Below are positions 53,914 through 62,417 of a DNA stretch of 64,000 bases, piece by piece; position 1 is the first letter of the stretch, and the number at the start of each line of letters is the position of its first letter. Made by a program: the position numbers and the translations under genes. The notes beneath the pieces were generated by a model. The model had not been told where the DNA came from. It searched no databases and saw nothing but the letters and a program-made list of their open reading frames with translations. The DNA is from Novosphingobium sp. BW1. Its GTDB lineage: Bacteria; Pseudomonadota; Alphaproteobacteria; Sphingomonadales; Sphingomonadaceae. The stretch covers positions 1 to 64,000 of the forward strand of contig NZ_VIRF01000070.1 in NCBI RefSeq assembly GCF_008107685.1, written 5' to 3'.

Positions 53914-56243
53914 GCCGCAGCGTCCTCCTTGCGATGCCCCGAAATCGCGGCAAGCACCTTTTCGGGCGTTGCCGGTGCATCAAGTGGCGGCAGGCACCGC
54001 GCCTCGGGCACGCAGGCTCCTACCGCGCGGTTGAGGGCGGAAAAGACGGAGATCGCGAGCATGAAGGGTGGCTCTCCGACGGCCTTGGAACGGTTGATCG
54101 TAGGCTCGACGTTCTGCCCGTCCCATAGCTCGATGGTAAGGCGCTTCGGGCGGTCCGAGGCGGTCGGGATCTTGTAGGTTGCCGGGCTGTGGGTGAGCAA
54201 GCGCCCCTGCGCGTCCCAGACCAGTTCCTCGGTGGTGAGCCAACCCTGGCCCTGTACGAAACCGCCCTCGATCTGTCCCTTGTCGATGGCCGGATTGAGC
54301 GAGGCCCCCACGTCGTGAAGGATGTCGACGGCCAGCACCTTGTGCTCACCTGTCAGCATGTCCACCGCGACCTCGCTCACTGCGGCGCCATAGGAGAAGT
54401 AATAGAACGGACGGCCCTTGTGGGCAGCCCGGTCATAGGCAATGTCGGGCGTCGCATAAAAGCCGGTGGAACTGAGCGACACGCGGCCAATCTGTGCGCG
54501 CCGCGCCACTTCGCCGAAAGTGAGCCGGGCTGCGCCTGCCTGCACCCCCTCCGGGCCGAAGGTCACGTCCTCGGGCGTGCAGGCGTATGTCCGCGACAGG
54601 AAGTCGACGAGGCGCGCCTTGATCGTAGAGGCCGCGTTGAAGGCGGCCATGCCGTTGAGGTCCGCCCCGGAACTCGCCGCCGTCGCGGACGTGTTGGGTA
54701 CTTTGTCGGTGCGGGTCGCCGTGCAGCGAATGGTGCCGAGCGGCACGCCGAAGACATCGGCGACAACCTGCGCCACCTTGACGTAGACCCCCTGCCCCAT
54801 CTCGGTCCCGCCGTGGTTTACCTGGATCGAGCCATCGGCATAGACATGGACGAGCGCGCCCGCCTGGTTGAGATGGGTCGTCGTGAAACTGATCCCGAAC
54901 TTGACCGGCGTCAGCGCAATGCCGCGCTTGAGAACAGGGCTTTGCGCATTGAACGCATGGATGGCCTTGTTGCGCGCATCGTAGCGCGCAGTTTCGCGCA
55001 GGCGCGCGATGATCTCGGGCGCGATGTTGTCCTTAATCTCCATGCCATAGGGCGTTTCGCTGCGCCCGGCCGCGTAGAGATTGGCGAGGCGCACTTCGAG
55101 AGGATCACGGCCCAGGCGCGTGGCGACATCGTCGAGGATCCGCTCGATGGCCAGCATCCCTTGCGGACCACCAAAGCCCCGAAAGGCGGTGGCCGAGACG
55201 GTGTTGGTCTTCAGCCGTTCCGAGACGATCTCGACGTTGGGCAAGTAATAGCAATTGTCCGCGTGGAACATCGCGCGGTCGTTGATAGCGGGCGAAAGAT
55301 CGACGCTTGCCCCACACGTGCTCGAGAGGAACAGTGAAAGCGCCAGGAGATGCCCCTCCTCGTCGTAGCCGACCTCGTAGGCGACTTCGAAAGGGTGGCG
55401 TTTGCCGGTCATCACCATGTCGTCATCACGATCGCAGCGCAGCTTCGCGGGACGGCCAGTCCTCGCAGCGACGAGCGCGGCCGCAGCGGCAAAAAGCGCG
55501 GCCTGCGTTTCCTTGCCGCCGAAGGCCCCGCCCATGCGCCGCACTTCCACTGTCACATCGGCCGAGCTGAGGCCGAGCATGTGCGCGACCAAATGCTGCA
55601 CTTCGCTGGGATGCTGGGTGGAGCTGACGATGTGCACAGCGCCGTCCTCGCCGGGGGTCGCCACCGCGATCTGGCCTTCCAGGTAGAAGTGGTCCTGCCC
55701 GCCCATCTCGAAGGCGCCCTTGGCGCGGTGCGGGGCGGATGCCAGAGTCGCCCCGGCATCGCCGCGCGCCATGCGCTGGGTCGGCTCGATCAGGCTGTTT
55801 GCCGCGCGCGCCTGTGCGGATGTAATCGCGGCGTCGAGCGGTTCGTATTCGATTTTGGCAAGACGTGCCGCACGCCGGGCGGCATCTCGGCTGGTTCCTG
55901 CGACCAGAAATAGCGCCTGCCCATGGCTCACCACTTCGTCCTCGGCCAGTAGCGGATCGTCATGCGCGACAGGCGCGACATCGTTGGCAGCGGGAATATC
56001 GGCGGCGGTGTAGACACTGTGGACACCGGGAGCCTGACGTACCGCCTCCAGGTCCATCGACACGATACGGGCGTGGGCCTCGCTGCTTTGGCCAAAGCAC
56101 AAGTGCAGCATATCAGCCGGTTCGGCGAGGTCATCAGTATAGCGCGCTTGCCCCGTCACGTGCAGGTGTGCGCTTTCGTGCGGGTGCGAGGGCTTGGCGA
56201 GGACGCGCGCACCGAGATCGCAAGAGGGGTCACGATCAGCCAT
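53910..56243 (-). CDS. xdhB: Xanthine dehydrogenase molybdopterin subunit
   Basis: This 777-residue large subunit oxidises hypoxanthine and xanthine to urate. Moco and substrate segments are MGGAFGGKETQA, the RDDDMVMTGKRHPFEV region (substrate Glu/Lys side), SATAFRGFGGPQGM (the Arg that orients xanthine), HGGTEMGQGVY and the catalytic Glu in KAVGEPPFMLAIS. ATG 56243 overlaps the xdhA stop by 8 bp (ATGGCTGA), while much longer frames lie antisense within xdhA. The length equals that of two-gene type XdhB proteins. Confidence 0.95.
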   Translation of the reverse strand: MADRDPSCDLGARVLAKPSHPHESAHLHVTGQARYTDDLAEPADMLHLCFGQSSEAHARIVSMDLEAVRQAPGVHSVYTAADIPAANDVAPVAHDDPLLAEDEVVSHGQALFLVAGTSRDAARRAARLAKIEYEPLDAAITSAQARAANSLIEPTQRMARGDAGATLASAPHRAKGAFEMGGQDHFYLEGQIAVATPGEDGAVHIVSSTQHPSEVQHLVAHMLGLSSADVTVEVRRMGGAFGGKETQAALFAAAAALVAARTGRPAKLRCDRDDDMVMTGKRHPFEVAYEVGYDEEGHLLALSLFLSSTCGASVDLSPAINDRAMFHADNCYYLPNVEIVSERLKTNTVSATAFRGFGGPQGMLAIERILDDVATRLGRDPLEVRLANLYAAGRSETPYGMEIKDNIAPEIIARLRETARYDARNKAIHAFNAQSPVLKRGIALTPVKFGISFTTTHLNQAGALVHVYADGSIQVNHGGTEMGQGVYVKVAQVVADVFGVPLGTIRCTATRTDKVPNTSATAASSGADLNGMAAFNAASTIKARLVDFLSRTYACTPEDVTFGPEGVQAGAARLTFGEVARRAQIGRVSLSSTGFYATPDIAYDRAAHKGRPFYYFSYGAAVSEVAVDMLTGEHKVLAVDILHDVGASLNPAIDKGQIEGGFVQGQGWLTTEELVWDAQGRLLTHSPATYKIPTASDRPKRLTIELWDGQNVEPTINRSKAVGEPPFMLAISVFSALNRAVGACVPEARCLPPLDAPATPEKVLAAISGHRKEDAAA

Positions 56244-57663
56244 CGAGGGCCTCCAGATCCAGCACCGCCACAGAGTTGCCCTGCGCGCGCAACCAGAGGC
56301 GGTGCAAGAGATTCCCCCCAGCAGCCAGGCGGTAGTCGGCAGACCCGCGCACATCATCGAGCGGCGTGAAATCCTCGCGCAGCGCGCTGGCGGCGAGCGC
56401 CATGGTCTCCTGCGTGAAAGGCTGGCCGACCAGGGCCGCTTCGCACGCCGCCGCGCGGCGCGGGGTTGCCGCCATACCGCCAAAAGCTACACGGGCACAA
56501 GCAACGTCCCCCTTTTCCAGGGTCAGGGCAAAAGCCCCGCACACCGCGGAAATGTCGCTGTCGAAGCGACGCGAGAGCTTGGCGATGTGGATCACGGTAC
56601 CGCTCGCCGGACGCGGGATGCGCACCCCGGCCACGAACTCGCCTTCGCGCAGGTCCTGCTTGCCGTAGTCCAAGAAGAAGTCTTCGAGAGGCAGCGTGCG
56701 CGTGCCCTCAGTGCTGCGCAACTTAAGCTGCGCGCCGAGCGCAATCAGCGCAGGCGGACCATCGCCAATGGGTGAGCCGTTGGCGATGTTGCCACCAATG
56801 GTGCCCGCGTTGCGGATCTGCAGCGCGGCGAAGCGGCGCCACAACTCGCCCAGGTCGGGATGAAGCTGCGCCAGGGCCGCATGCGCATCGGCGTGACGCA
56901 CATTGGCGCCAAGAAACAACGCCTCATCGGTCGCTTCGATTGTAGCCAGCTCGGCAATGTCTCCGATGAAGATCGCGGTCTCGAGGGCCTTCAGGCCCTT
57001 GGTGATCCACAGCCCCACGTCGGTCGCTCCGGCCACCAGCGTGGCGTTCGGGTACTCACGGCAGAGCGAGGCCAACGCATCGGCGCTGCGCGGCGCAAAC
57101 CAGCGCCGCCCCTCCCACTCGCCCGAGGCCGCTCCCCCTTCGATCTCGGCAAGCTGCGCGATCACCGCGGCATCGTTCTGCGCAAGAACCGACACCTCCT
57201 GCGCGGCCTCCAGAATGGGGCCATAACCGGTGCAGCGGCACAAGTTGCCCGCGATCACGTCCTCGACCGGAAGCTCGCAACCGGTTGCGCCAATGGCGCG
57301 GCCATGGAGCGACATGACGAAGCCCGGCGTGCAGAAGCCGCACTGCGAGGAACCGTTCGCCGCCATGCACGCCTGCAGCGGATTGGGAACGCCGTCATGG
57401 GCGAGGCTCTCCACCGTCATCAGCGCCTTGCCGTGCAGCATGGGAAGGAACTGGATGCAGGAATTGAGCGCCCGCCACTGTACCCTGTCACTCGCCTCCA
57501 GCGTCCCGACCAGCACCGTACAGGCGCCGCAGTCGCCCTCAGCGCAGCCTTCCTTGGTGCCGGTGCGGCGAAGCTGCGTGCGCAAAAAATCGAGGACCGA
57601 CCCCGTCGGATCGACGGTATCGAGATCGATACGCTTGCCATCGAGAAGAAATGAGATCGCCAT
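56236..57663 (-). CDS. xdhA: Xanthine dehydrogenase iron-sulfur/FAD subunit
   Basis: This 475-residue small subunit has two [2Fe-2S] clusters and FAD. The plant-type cluster is at residues about 40-75 (GCAEGDCGACTVL with C at NSC) and the helical cluster at CGFCTPGF and GNLCRCTGYGPI. The FAD domain follows with GNIANGSPIGDGPP and a C-terminal CO-dehydrogenase-type domain. ATG 57663 lies one base after the uraH stop. It passes electrons from XdhB to NAD. Confidence 0.95.
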   Translation of the reverse strand: MAISFLLDGKRIDLDTVDPTGSVLDFLRTQLRRTGTKEGCAEGDCGACTVLVGTLEASDRVQWRALNSCIQFLPMLHGKALMTVESLAHDGVPNPLQACMAANGSSQCGFCTPGFVMSLHGRAIGATGCELPVEDVIAGNLCRCTGYGPILEAAQEVSVLAQNDAAVIAQLAEIEGGAASGEWEGRRWFAPRSADALASLCREYPNATLVAGATDVGLWITKGLKALETAIFIGDIAELATIEATDEALFLGANVRHADAHAALAQLHPDLGELWRRFAALQIRNAGTIGGNIANGSPIGDGPPALIALGAQLKLRSTEGTRTLPLEDFFLDYGKQDLREGEFVAGVRIPRPASGTVIHIAKLSRRFDSDISAVCGAFALTLEKGDVACARVAFGGMAATPRRAAACEAALVGQPFTQETMALAASALREDFTPLDDVRGSADYRLAAGGNLLHRLWLRAQGNSVAVLDLEALDG

Positions 57664-57664
57664 C

Positions 57665-57997
57665 TCAGCTGCCCCGATACGTCGAGTAGCCATAGGGCGA
57701 AACGAGCAGCGGTACGTGGTAGTGCGCGCCTGTTTCGGCAATGCCGAAATCGATCTGGACGACATCGAGGAACGGCGGTTCGGGCAGGTGCACACCCTTT
57801 TCCCGAAAATAGTCGGCGACGGCGAAACGCAGGTGATACCCGCCCGAAGGCACCTGGGGTAGGTCCGGGCAACGCCCGTCCGCGTTGCTCGTGCCTGTGA
57901 ACAGCACCGAACCGCCTTCGGCGATCAATTCTATTGCGACCCCGCTGGCGGGCGTCCCATGGGCGGTGTCGAGAATGTGGGTCGAGAGAGTGTTCAT
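57665..57997 (-). CDS. uraH: 5-hydroxyisourate hydrolase
   Basis: This 110-residue transthyretin-related protein converts 5-hydroxyisourate to OHCU. It starts with MNTLSTHILDTAHGTPASGV (active-site His), contains RCPDL and HYHVPLLVSPYGYSTY, and ends YRGS, the C-terminal signature of the family. The start overlaps the stop of the upstream flavoprotein (ATGA). It acts directly after urate oxidation. Confidence 0.95.
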   Translation of the reverse strand: MNTLSTHILDTAHGTPASGVAIELIAEGGSVLFTGTSNADGRCPDLPQVPSGGYHLRFAVADYFREKGVHLPEPPFLDVVQIDFGIAETGAHYHVPLLVSPYGYSTYRGS

Positions 57998-59427
57998 GCC
58001 GCGTCTCCGACTTCGGGGAGTGGCCATTCGCCGACGAATTCGGGATCGTCGTAGGCGAGGAATTCTTCGACAAGCACGTCCTTGTCATCGAGAAACAGCT
58101 GGTCGGCAATGCTGCGCAGCAAACGCGGCAGAGCCAGATGCAGGCCCGAGAGCGCCGAGGCCGAGAGGCCCAGGCTGATCAGCGCGGAATAGTTGAAAGC
58201 GAACAGACCATGAAGCGGCGCGCCGTCAACACTTTTGCGCGGGCAGAACTCGAAACCGTCGCCGAGGTAGGGATGCGCATCGATGAGCGCGTTACGCGCG
58301 CCCTTGGGCGTCACGACCTCACCCCAGCGCGCGATAAGATCGGCGACGTCGGCAAGTTCCGGGCGAAGTGCCGGGTCACTGATGAGGCCGGTCGAGATGA
58401 CCACGAAGTCGAATTCGTGATGGCCATGCGGCGTGGTCACGCGCACCAGGTCATTATGCTCGGCAACGTCCAGCCAGGGCGCGCCGGTGTGGAGGTGAAA
58501 GCCCGGCCAGGACGCGGCGCGCGCGAAGGTGTCGTTGGTCGGGGGCTGATTATGGCCCAGGAAGCAGTCCATCGCGGCGTACTTCGTCGCATCGTCAAGC
58601 GCCGGGTAGCGCGCGGCGAAGCCCACCTTCTCCATGAACCGGATCGGGTTCACGCGCGGCAGCTGTCTGCGGCGGATGAATACTTCGGCCGCTTCCACGC
58701 CTTGCGAAAGCGCGAAGTGCGCATTGTCGAAGGCCGAGGCCCCGCCCCCCAGGATGCCGATGCGCTTGCCATGAAGTGCGGCAAAGTCGATGGGCTCGCT
58801 CGTGTGCGCCCAGAGCGACTTGGGCAAGTTGTCGCGCACCATCGCCGGTGTGTGCCATTCTCCCCCGCCCTGGATGCCGGTGGCCAGGACCACCTTGCGC
58901 GCCAGTTCGCGACTGCCGTCGGCAAAGTGCAGACGGTGGAGCGCCTCATCCGGCAGCGGCTCGATCCGCACGAGCTTCGCCTCGTTGACGACGGGGAGGT
59001 CGAGGACACGGCGGTACCAGCGCAGGTAGTCCATCCAGTCGCCCCGCGCGATCTTGTCGAGCTCAGCCCAGCCCGCAGCGCCATGTTGCGCCTCCCACCA
59101 GGCCTGGTAGGTAAGCGAAGGCACACCGAAATCGAGGGGGGTAAGCGTCTTGGGCGTGCGCAGCGTGACCATGCGCGCATAGGTCTCCCATGGCCCCTCG
59201 AAGCCTGATGGGCTCTCGTCGAAGATCATGACGTTGGTCACGCCTTCGCGCCTGAGGCCAAAGGCCGTGGCCAGGCCGCACTGGCCGCCGCCGATGACAG
59301 CGACGTCGAGCACGTCTTCGCCCGCGAAGGTGCGCGGACGCACCCATTGCGGGCGGTTGAAGGCGACAAGCTCCAGTTCGCGTTCTAGGCGCTGTTCCAG
59401 TGCGCGCAGGCCCATCTGTTCGGTCAT
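57994..59427 (-). CDS. FAD/NAD(P) monooxygenase, candidate urate hydroxylase (HpyO-like)
   Basis: This 477-residue flavoprotein has two dinucleotide-binding folds: VAVIGGGQCGLATAFGLR near residue 42 (FAD) and RIGILGGGASAFDNAHFAL near 218 (NAD(P)H). VVLATGIQGGGEW and VVISTGL link the domains in the flavin-monooxygenase style. No cofactor-free uricase or HpxO-type protein is seen in the window. Since this gene lies between uraD and uraH with overlaps at both ends, urate to 5-hydroxyisourate is its likely reaction, as described for HpyO. The assignment rests mainly on context. Confidence 0.78.
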   Translation of the reverse strand: MTEQMGLRALEQRLERELELVAFNRPQWVRPRTFAGEDVLDVAVIGGGQCGLATAFGLRREGVTNVMIFDESPSGFEGPWETYARMVTLRTPKTLTPLDFGVPSLTYQAWWEAQHGAAGWAELDKIARGDWMDYLRWYRRVLDLPVVNEAKLVRIEPLPDEALHRLHFADGSRELARKVVLATGIQGGGEWHTPAMVRDNLPKSLWAHTSEPIDFAALHGKRIGILGGGASAFDNAHFALSQGVEAAEVFIRRRQLPRVNPIRFMEKVGFAARYPALDDATKYAAMDCFLGHNQPPTNDTFARAASWPGFHLHTGAPWLDVAEHNDLVRVTTPHGHHEFDFVVISTGLISDPALRPELADVADLIARWGEVVTPKGARNALIDAHPYLGDGFEFCPRKSVDGAPLHGLFAFNYSALISLGLSASALSGLHLALPRLLRSIADQLFLDDKDVLVEEFLAYDDPEFVGEWPLPEVGDAA

Positions 59428-59864
59428 GCGAGGTCTTCCAGGCGCAGGCGGACAATCTCACCGATCTGCAAAAGGGCAGTGGCGATCTCGGTCTCGCGGT
59501 CGTTGGCGAGGCGTGCGCGCATGGCGGCAAGGATTCCGGCCTTGTCGGTCAGGCGCACGCAGATGATGAAGGGGAAGTCGAAGCGTTCGCGGTAGGCCGC
59601 GTTGAGCGCGTGGAACTCCTCGTATTCGGCAGGCGTAAGCCGGTCGAGCCCGGCGCTCGCCTGTTCCGATGCGCTCGCCTGGGTCAAGGTGCGGTCAATG
59701 GCGGCCTTGCCCGCAAGTTCGGGATGTGCGCGGATGAGCGCGAGCTGCTCGTCACGGCTGGCCGCATGGACCACGGCCATAAGATCGGCGTGCCGGTCTC
59801 CGAGTGTCGGGGCTGCATCGGCGCGCGCCTCGACCCAGAGGCTGTGTTCGAAGAGCGCGCCCAT
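59424..59864 (-). CDS. uraD: OHCU decarboxylase
   Basis: This 146-residue enzyme completes the urate to allantoin conversion stereospecifically. It has LFEHSLWVEARA, the catalytic HPELAGKAA region, ASASEQASAGLD and FPFIICVRLTDKAGIL. Usual UraD proteins have about 165-170 residues. This frame lacks roughly 20 residues at the N-terminus, where the helix before LFEHS is expected. Its ATG overlaps the HpxZ-like stop (TGATG), which supports this short start. Confidence 0.9.
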   Translation of the reverse strand: MGALFEHSLWVEARADAAPTLGDRHADLMAVVHAASRDEQLALIRAHPELAGKAAIDRTLTQASASEQASAGLDRLTPAEYEEFHALNAAYRERFDFPFIICVRLTDKAGILAAMRARLANDRETEIATALLQIGEIVRLRLEDLA

Positions 59865-60256
59865 CAGTGAGTGCTTCCTTCCAGGCTGACGTGCGCGGAG
59901 ACAACCTTCCAGCCGCCGAATTCGCCGTCATCGAACTTCACCCAGCTTTGCGTCTGGCGCCCGCGCCGCTCCAATCCCTCGCGGAAGAACTCGGCATCGG
60001 CGGTCGCGAAAGCATCGCCGTAGGTCACGATCGAAACCTTACCGAGCGTGCGCTGGGGCGAACCTCCACGCCCCTTTCGAAACGCGCGGATTTCCCCGAT
60101 GCCGTAAAGCACTTCGCCTACGCCGTAGCGGTTGGTGGTTTGCGCCTCGTGAAAGAGCGCGTCCATCGCCGCGATGTCGTTCTCCATCAGCGCGCGTTCG
60201 TATGCGTGGAACGCGGCCGTGACCTCGGCGAGGAGAACGGGATCGTTGATCTTCAT
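59864..60256 (-). CDS. hpxZ: HpxZ/AtzH-like NTF2-fold protein
   Basis: This 130-residue protein of the DUF3225/AtzH type has AFHAYERALMENDIAAMDALFHE, TTNRYGVGEVLYGIGEIRAFRKGRG and a C-terminal QSWVKFDDGEFGGWKVVSAHVS strand pair. In Klebsiella, HpxZ is encoded with HpxW, X and Y, which process oxalurate. Partner amidases of the HpxXY type are not seen here and may lie beyond the edge. ATG 60256 overlaps the puuE stop. Confidence 0.85.
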   Translation of the reverse strand: MKINDPVLLAEVTAAFHAYERALMENDIAAMDALFHEAQTTNRYGVGEVLYGIGEIRAFRKGRGGSPQRTLGKVSIVTYGDAFATADAEFFREGLERRGRQTQSWVKFDDGEFGGWKVVSAHVSLEGSTH

Positions 60257-61158
60257 GCCTTGTCTCCGGCGTAAGGGTGCGTGGTCTGCCAGTGGCGGGC
60301 GATATCGATACGGCGCGCGATCCAGGCCTCGCCGCTTTGCGCGACATGGTCGAGGAACCGGCCGACCCAACGCGCGCGGCCCGGCTTCCCCGCGATGCGC
60401 GCATGCAAGCCTACCGACATCATCCGCCCGCCCTCCTCGACCAGCTGGTCATAGGTGTCGCGCATATGACGGAAGAACTGCTCGCCTTCGGTAAAGCCGT
60501 TGTAGGCGACGATCTTCATGTCGTTGACGTCGAGCGTATAGGGCACGACCAGCCGCGCACGGCCGTGCTTGTCGTCCCAGTAGGGCACGTCGTCGGCGTA
60601 GCTGTCGGCATCGTACACGAAACCGCCTTCCTCAGCCACCAGGCGCGCGGTGTTGGGCGAGGTCCGCCCCTGGTACCAGCCGAGCGGCCGGGTGCCCGTG
60701 ACCTTTTCGTGGAGCGCGATGGCTTCGGCGATATGCGCGCGTTCGATCTCTTCGGGGACATTCTGATAATCGATCCAGCGCAGGCCGTGGCAGGCAATCT
60801 CCCAGTCGGCCGCGCGCATGGCGGCGACCGCTTCGCGATTGGCTTCAAGCGCTTTTGCGACGCCGAACACGGTCACCGGGAGGCTCCGCGATGCAAACAG
60901 GCGGTAGAGCCGCCAGAACCCGGCCCGGCTGCCGTATTCGTAGAGGCTTTCCATGGCCATCGCGCGGTCGGGGTGGCTGGCCGCGCCCACCATTTCGGAG
61001 AGGAAGGCCTCGGAACCCTTGTCGCCGTTGAGGACGCTGTTCTCCGCGCCTTCCTCATAGTTGATGACGAACTGGAGGGCGACGCGCTTGCCGCCCGGCC
61101 AGTGCTCCTCGGGCGGGTTGGCGCCGTAGCCAACAAGGTCGCGGGGCGTCGTGTTCAT
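60253..61158 (-). CDS. puuE: Allantoinase PuuE (polysaccharide-deacetylase fold)
   Basis: This 301-residue cofactor-independent allantoinase hydrolyses allantoin to allantoate. Hallmarks are LVGYGANPPEEHWPGGKRVALQFVINYEEG (split over two strands), EYGSRAGFWRLYRLF, GVAKALEAN, EIACHGLRWIDYQN and SVGLHARIAGKPGRA. Its start overlaps the aminotransferase stop (ATGA). This is the metal-poor PuuE type and not the amidohydrolase AllB. Confidence 0.94.
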   Translation of the reverse strand: MNTTPRDLVGYGANPPEEHWPGGKRVALQFVINYEEGAENSVLNGDKGSEAFLSEMVGAASHPDRAMAMESLYEYGSRAGFWRLYRLFASRSLPVTVFGVAKALEANREAVAAMRAADWEIACHGLRWIDYQNVPEEIERAHIAEAIALHEKVTGTRPLGWYQGRTSPNTARLVAEEGGFVYDADSYADDVPYWDDKHGRARLVVPYTLDVNDMKIVAYNGFTEGEQFFRHMRDTYDQLVEEGGRMMSVGLHARIAGKPGRARWVGRFLDHVAQSGEAWIARRIDIARHWQTTHPYAGDKA

Positions 61159-62417
61159 GCGATTTCTCCCACTCCGGCACTGTCCCAGGCTTCGATCGCA
61201 GCGGGCACCGCTTCGCCCAGCGGCAGCACGAAACCATGGGCGCGCAGGCTCGCCTCGAGCGCACCAAGCGTGATCAGCACCTTGTGCTTCATCGCGTTGT
61301 AGCCCATCGCGCCAAGCCGCCAGATCCGGCCCTGCAAGGGGCCGAACGCAGTGCCGATCTCGATCTCGAAGGTGTCGCGCATCATCGCGCGCACCGCCTC
61401 ACCATCGACGCTGCCCGGGATGTGGACGCCCGTGACGTTGGTCATGCGGTGCGCGTCATCGCCAAAGACGGTGAGGCCCATCGCGCGCAGCCCCGCCGCC
61501 ATCGCGCGGCCCGAGCGGGTATGGCGATCGTAGCGTGCGGCCAGTCCCTCCCCCAATGCCACGCGGGCACATTCGCGCGCGGCATAAAGCATCGAGGTCG
61601 CCTCGGTATGGTGATTGAGGCGCTTTTCCGACCAGTAGTCCATAATCATGGCGAGGTCGAAGTAGTTGGAGGCGATGCGCGGCCCCTGCCCATCCTCAAG
61701 CCCCTTCATGCGGATGCCCGCCTCGGTGTGGCGGCGCGCGAAGATATGCTCGGCCGCCGCGTCCGAGATGGTGATCGGGGCCGAACCGGAAGGCCCGCCA
61801 AGACACTTCTGCAGGCCACCGGTCACGACATCGACATCCCAGCGGTCGGCGGCCAGTTCCATGCCGCCGATGGTCGCGGTGGCATCGACGTAGGAGAGCG
61901 CGCCCGCCGCCCGGCACAGCGCGCCCAAACCATCAAGGGGCTGCGCCATCGTCGTCGAGGTATCGCCATGGATCGTCGCCACCAGTTTGGGCGAGGTGCG
62001 CGCGATGGCCTCCTCGATAGCCGCGAGCGGAACTACCTCGCCCCAGGGCGCCTCGATCGTTTCAATGCGTGCGCCGATACGGGTAAGAATCTCGGTAAGG
62101 AGCAGGCCAAAGCGGCCGAAGTTGACGACAAGCACCGTCTCGCCCGGCGCAACGAGGCTGACGAGGGCCGCCTCGATCCCGGCGCGCGCGGTCCCATCGA
62201 CCAGCATCGTCCAGCGGTTCCGGGTGCCGAAGATCGGGCGGTAGAGCGCCATGACCTGCTCCATGTAGCCGGTCATTTCGAGATCGAACTGGCCCAGCAG
62301 ATCCGCCGACATCGCGCGCAGTACGCGCGGGTGCGCGTTGACGGGGCCGGGCCCCATGAGCAGGCGCTGGGGCGGGTCGATCTCCCCGAAGAGAAGGGGA
62401 TCGAGTTCAACGGGCAT
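61155..62417 (-). CDS. pucG: (S)-Ureidoglycine-glyoxylate aminotransferase
   Basis: This 420-residue class V PLP aminotransferase (HpxJ in Klebsiella) transfers the amino group of ureidoglycine to glyoxylate, giving oxalurate and glycine. RLLMGPGPVNAHPRVL, TATIGGMELAADRWDVDVVTGGLQKCLGGPSG (PLP Lys) and GPLQGRIWRLGAMGYNA agree with PucG. ATG 62417 overlaps the allantoate amidohydrolase stop by 11 bp. Together with AllC and the GGT-like gene it indicates the oxalurate branch of allantoin use. Confidence 0.92.
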   Translation of the reverse strand: MPVELDPLLFGEIDPPQRLLMGPGPVNAHPRVLRAMSADLLGQFDLEMTGYMEQVMALYRPIFGTRNRWTMLVDGTARAGIEAALVSLVAPGETVLVVNFGRFGLLLTEILTRIGARIETIEAPWGEVVPLAAIEEAIARTSPKLVATIHGDTSTTMAQPLDGLGALCRAAGALSYVDATATIGGMELAADRWDVDVVTGGLQKCLGGPSGSAPITISDAAAEHIFARRHTEAGIRMKGLEDGQGPRIASNYFDLAMIMDYWSEKRLNHHTEATSMLYAARECARVALGEGLAARYDRHTRSGRAMAAGLRAMGLTVFGDDAHRMTNVTGVHIPGSVDGEAVRAMMRDTFEIEIGTAFGPLQGRIWRLGAMGYNAMKHKVLITLGALEASLRAHGFVLPLGEAVPAAIEAWDSAGVGEIA

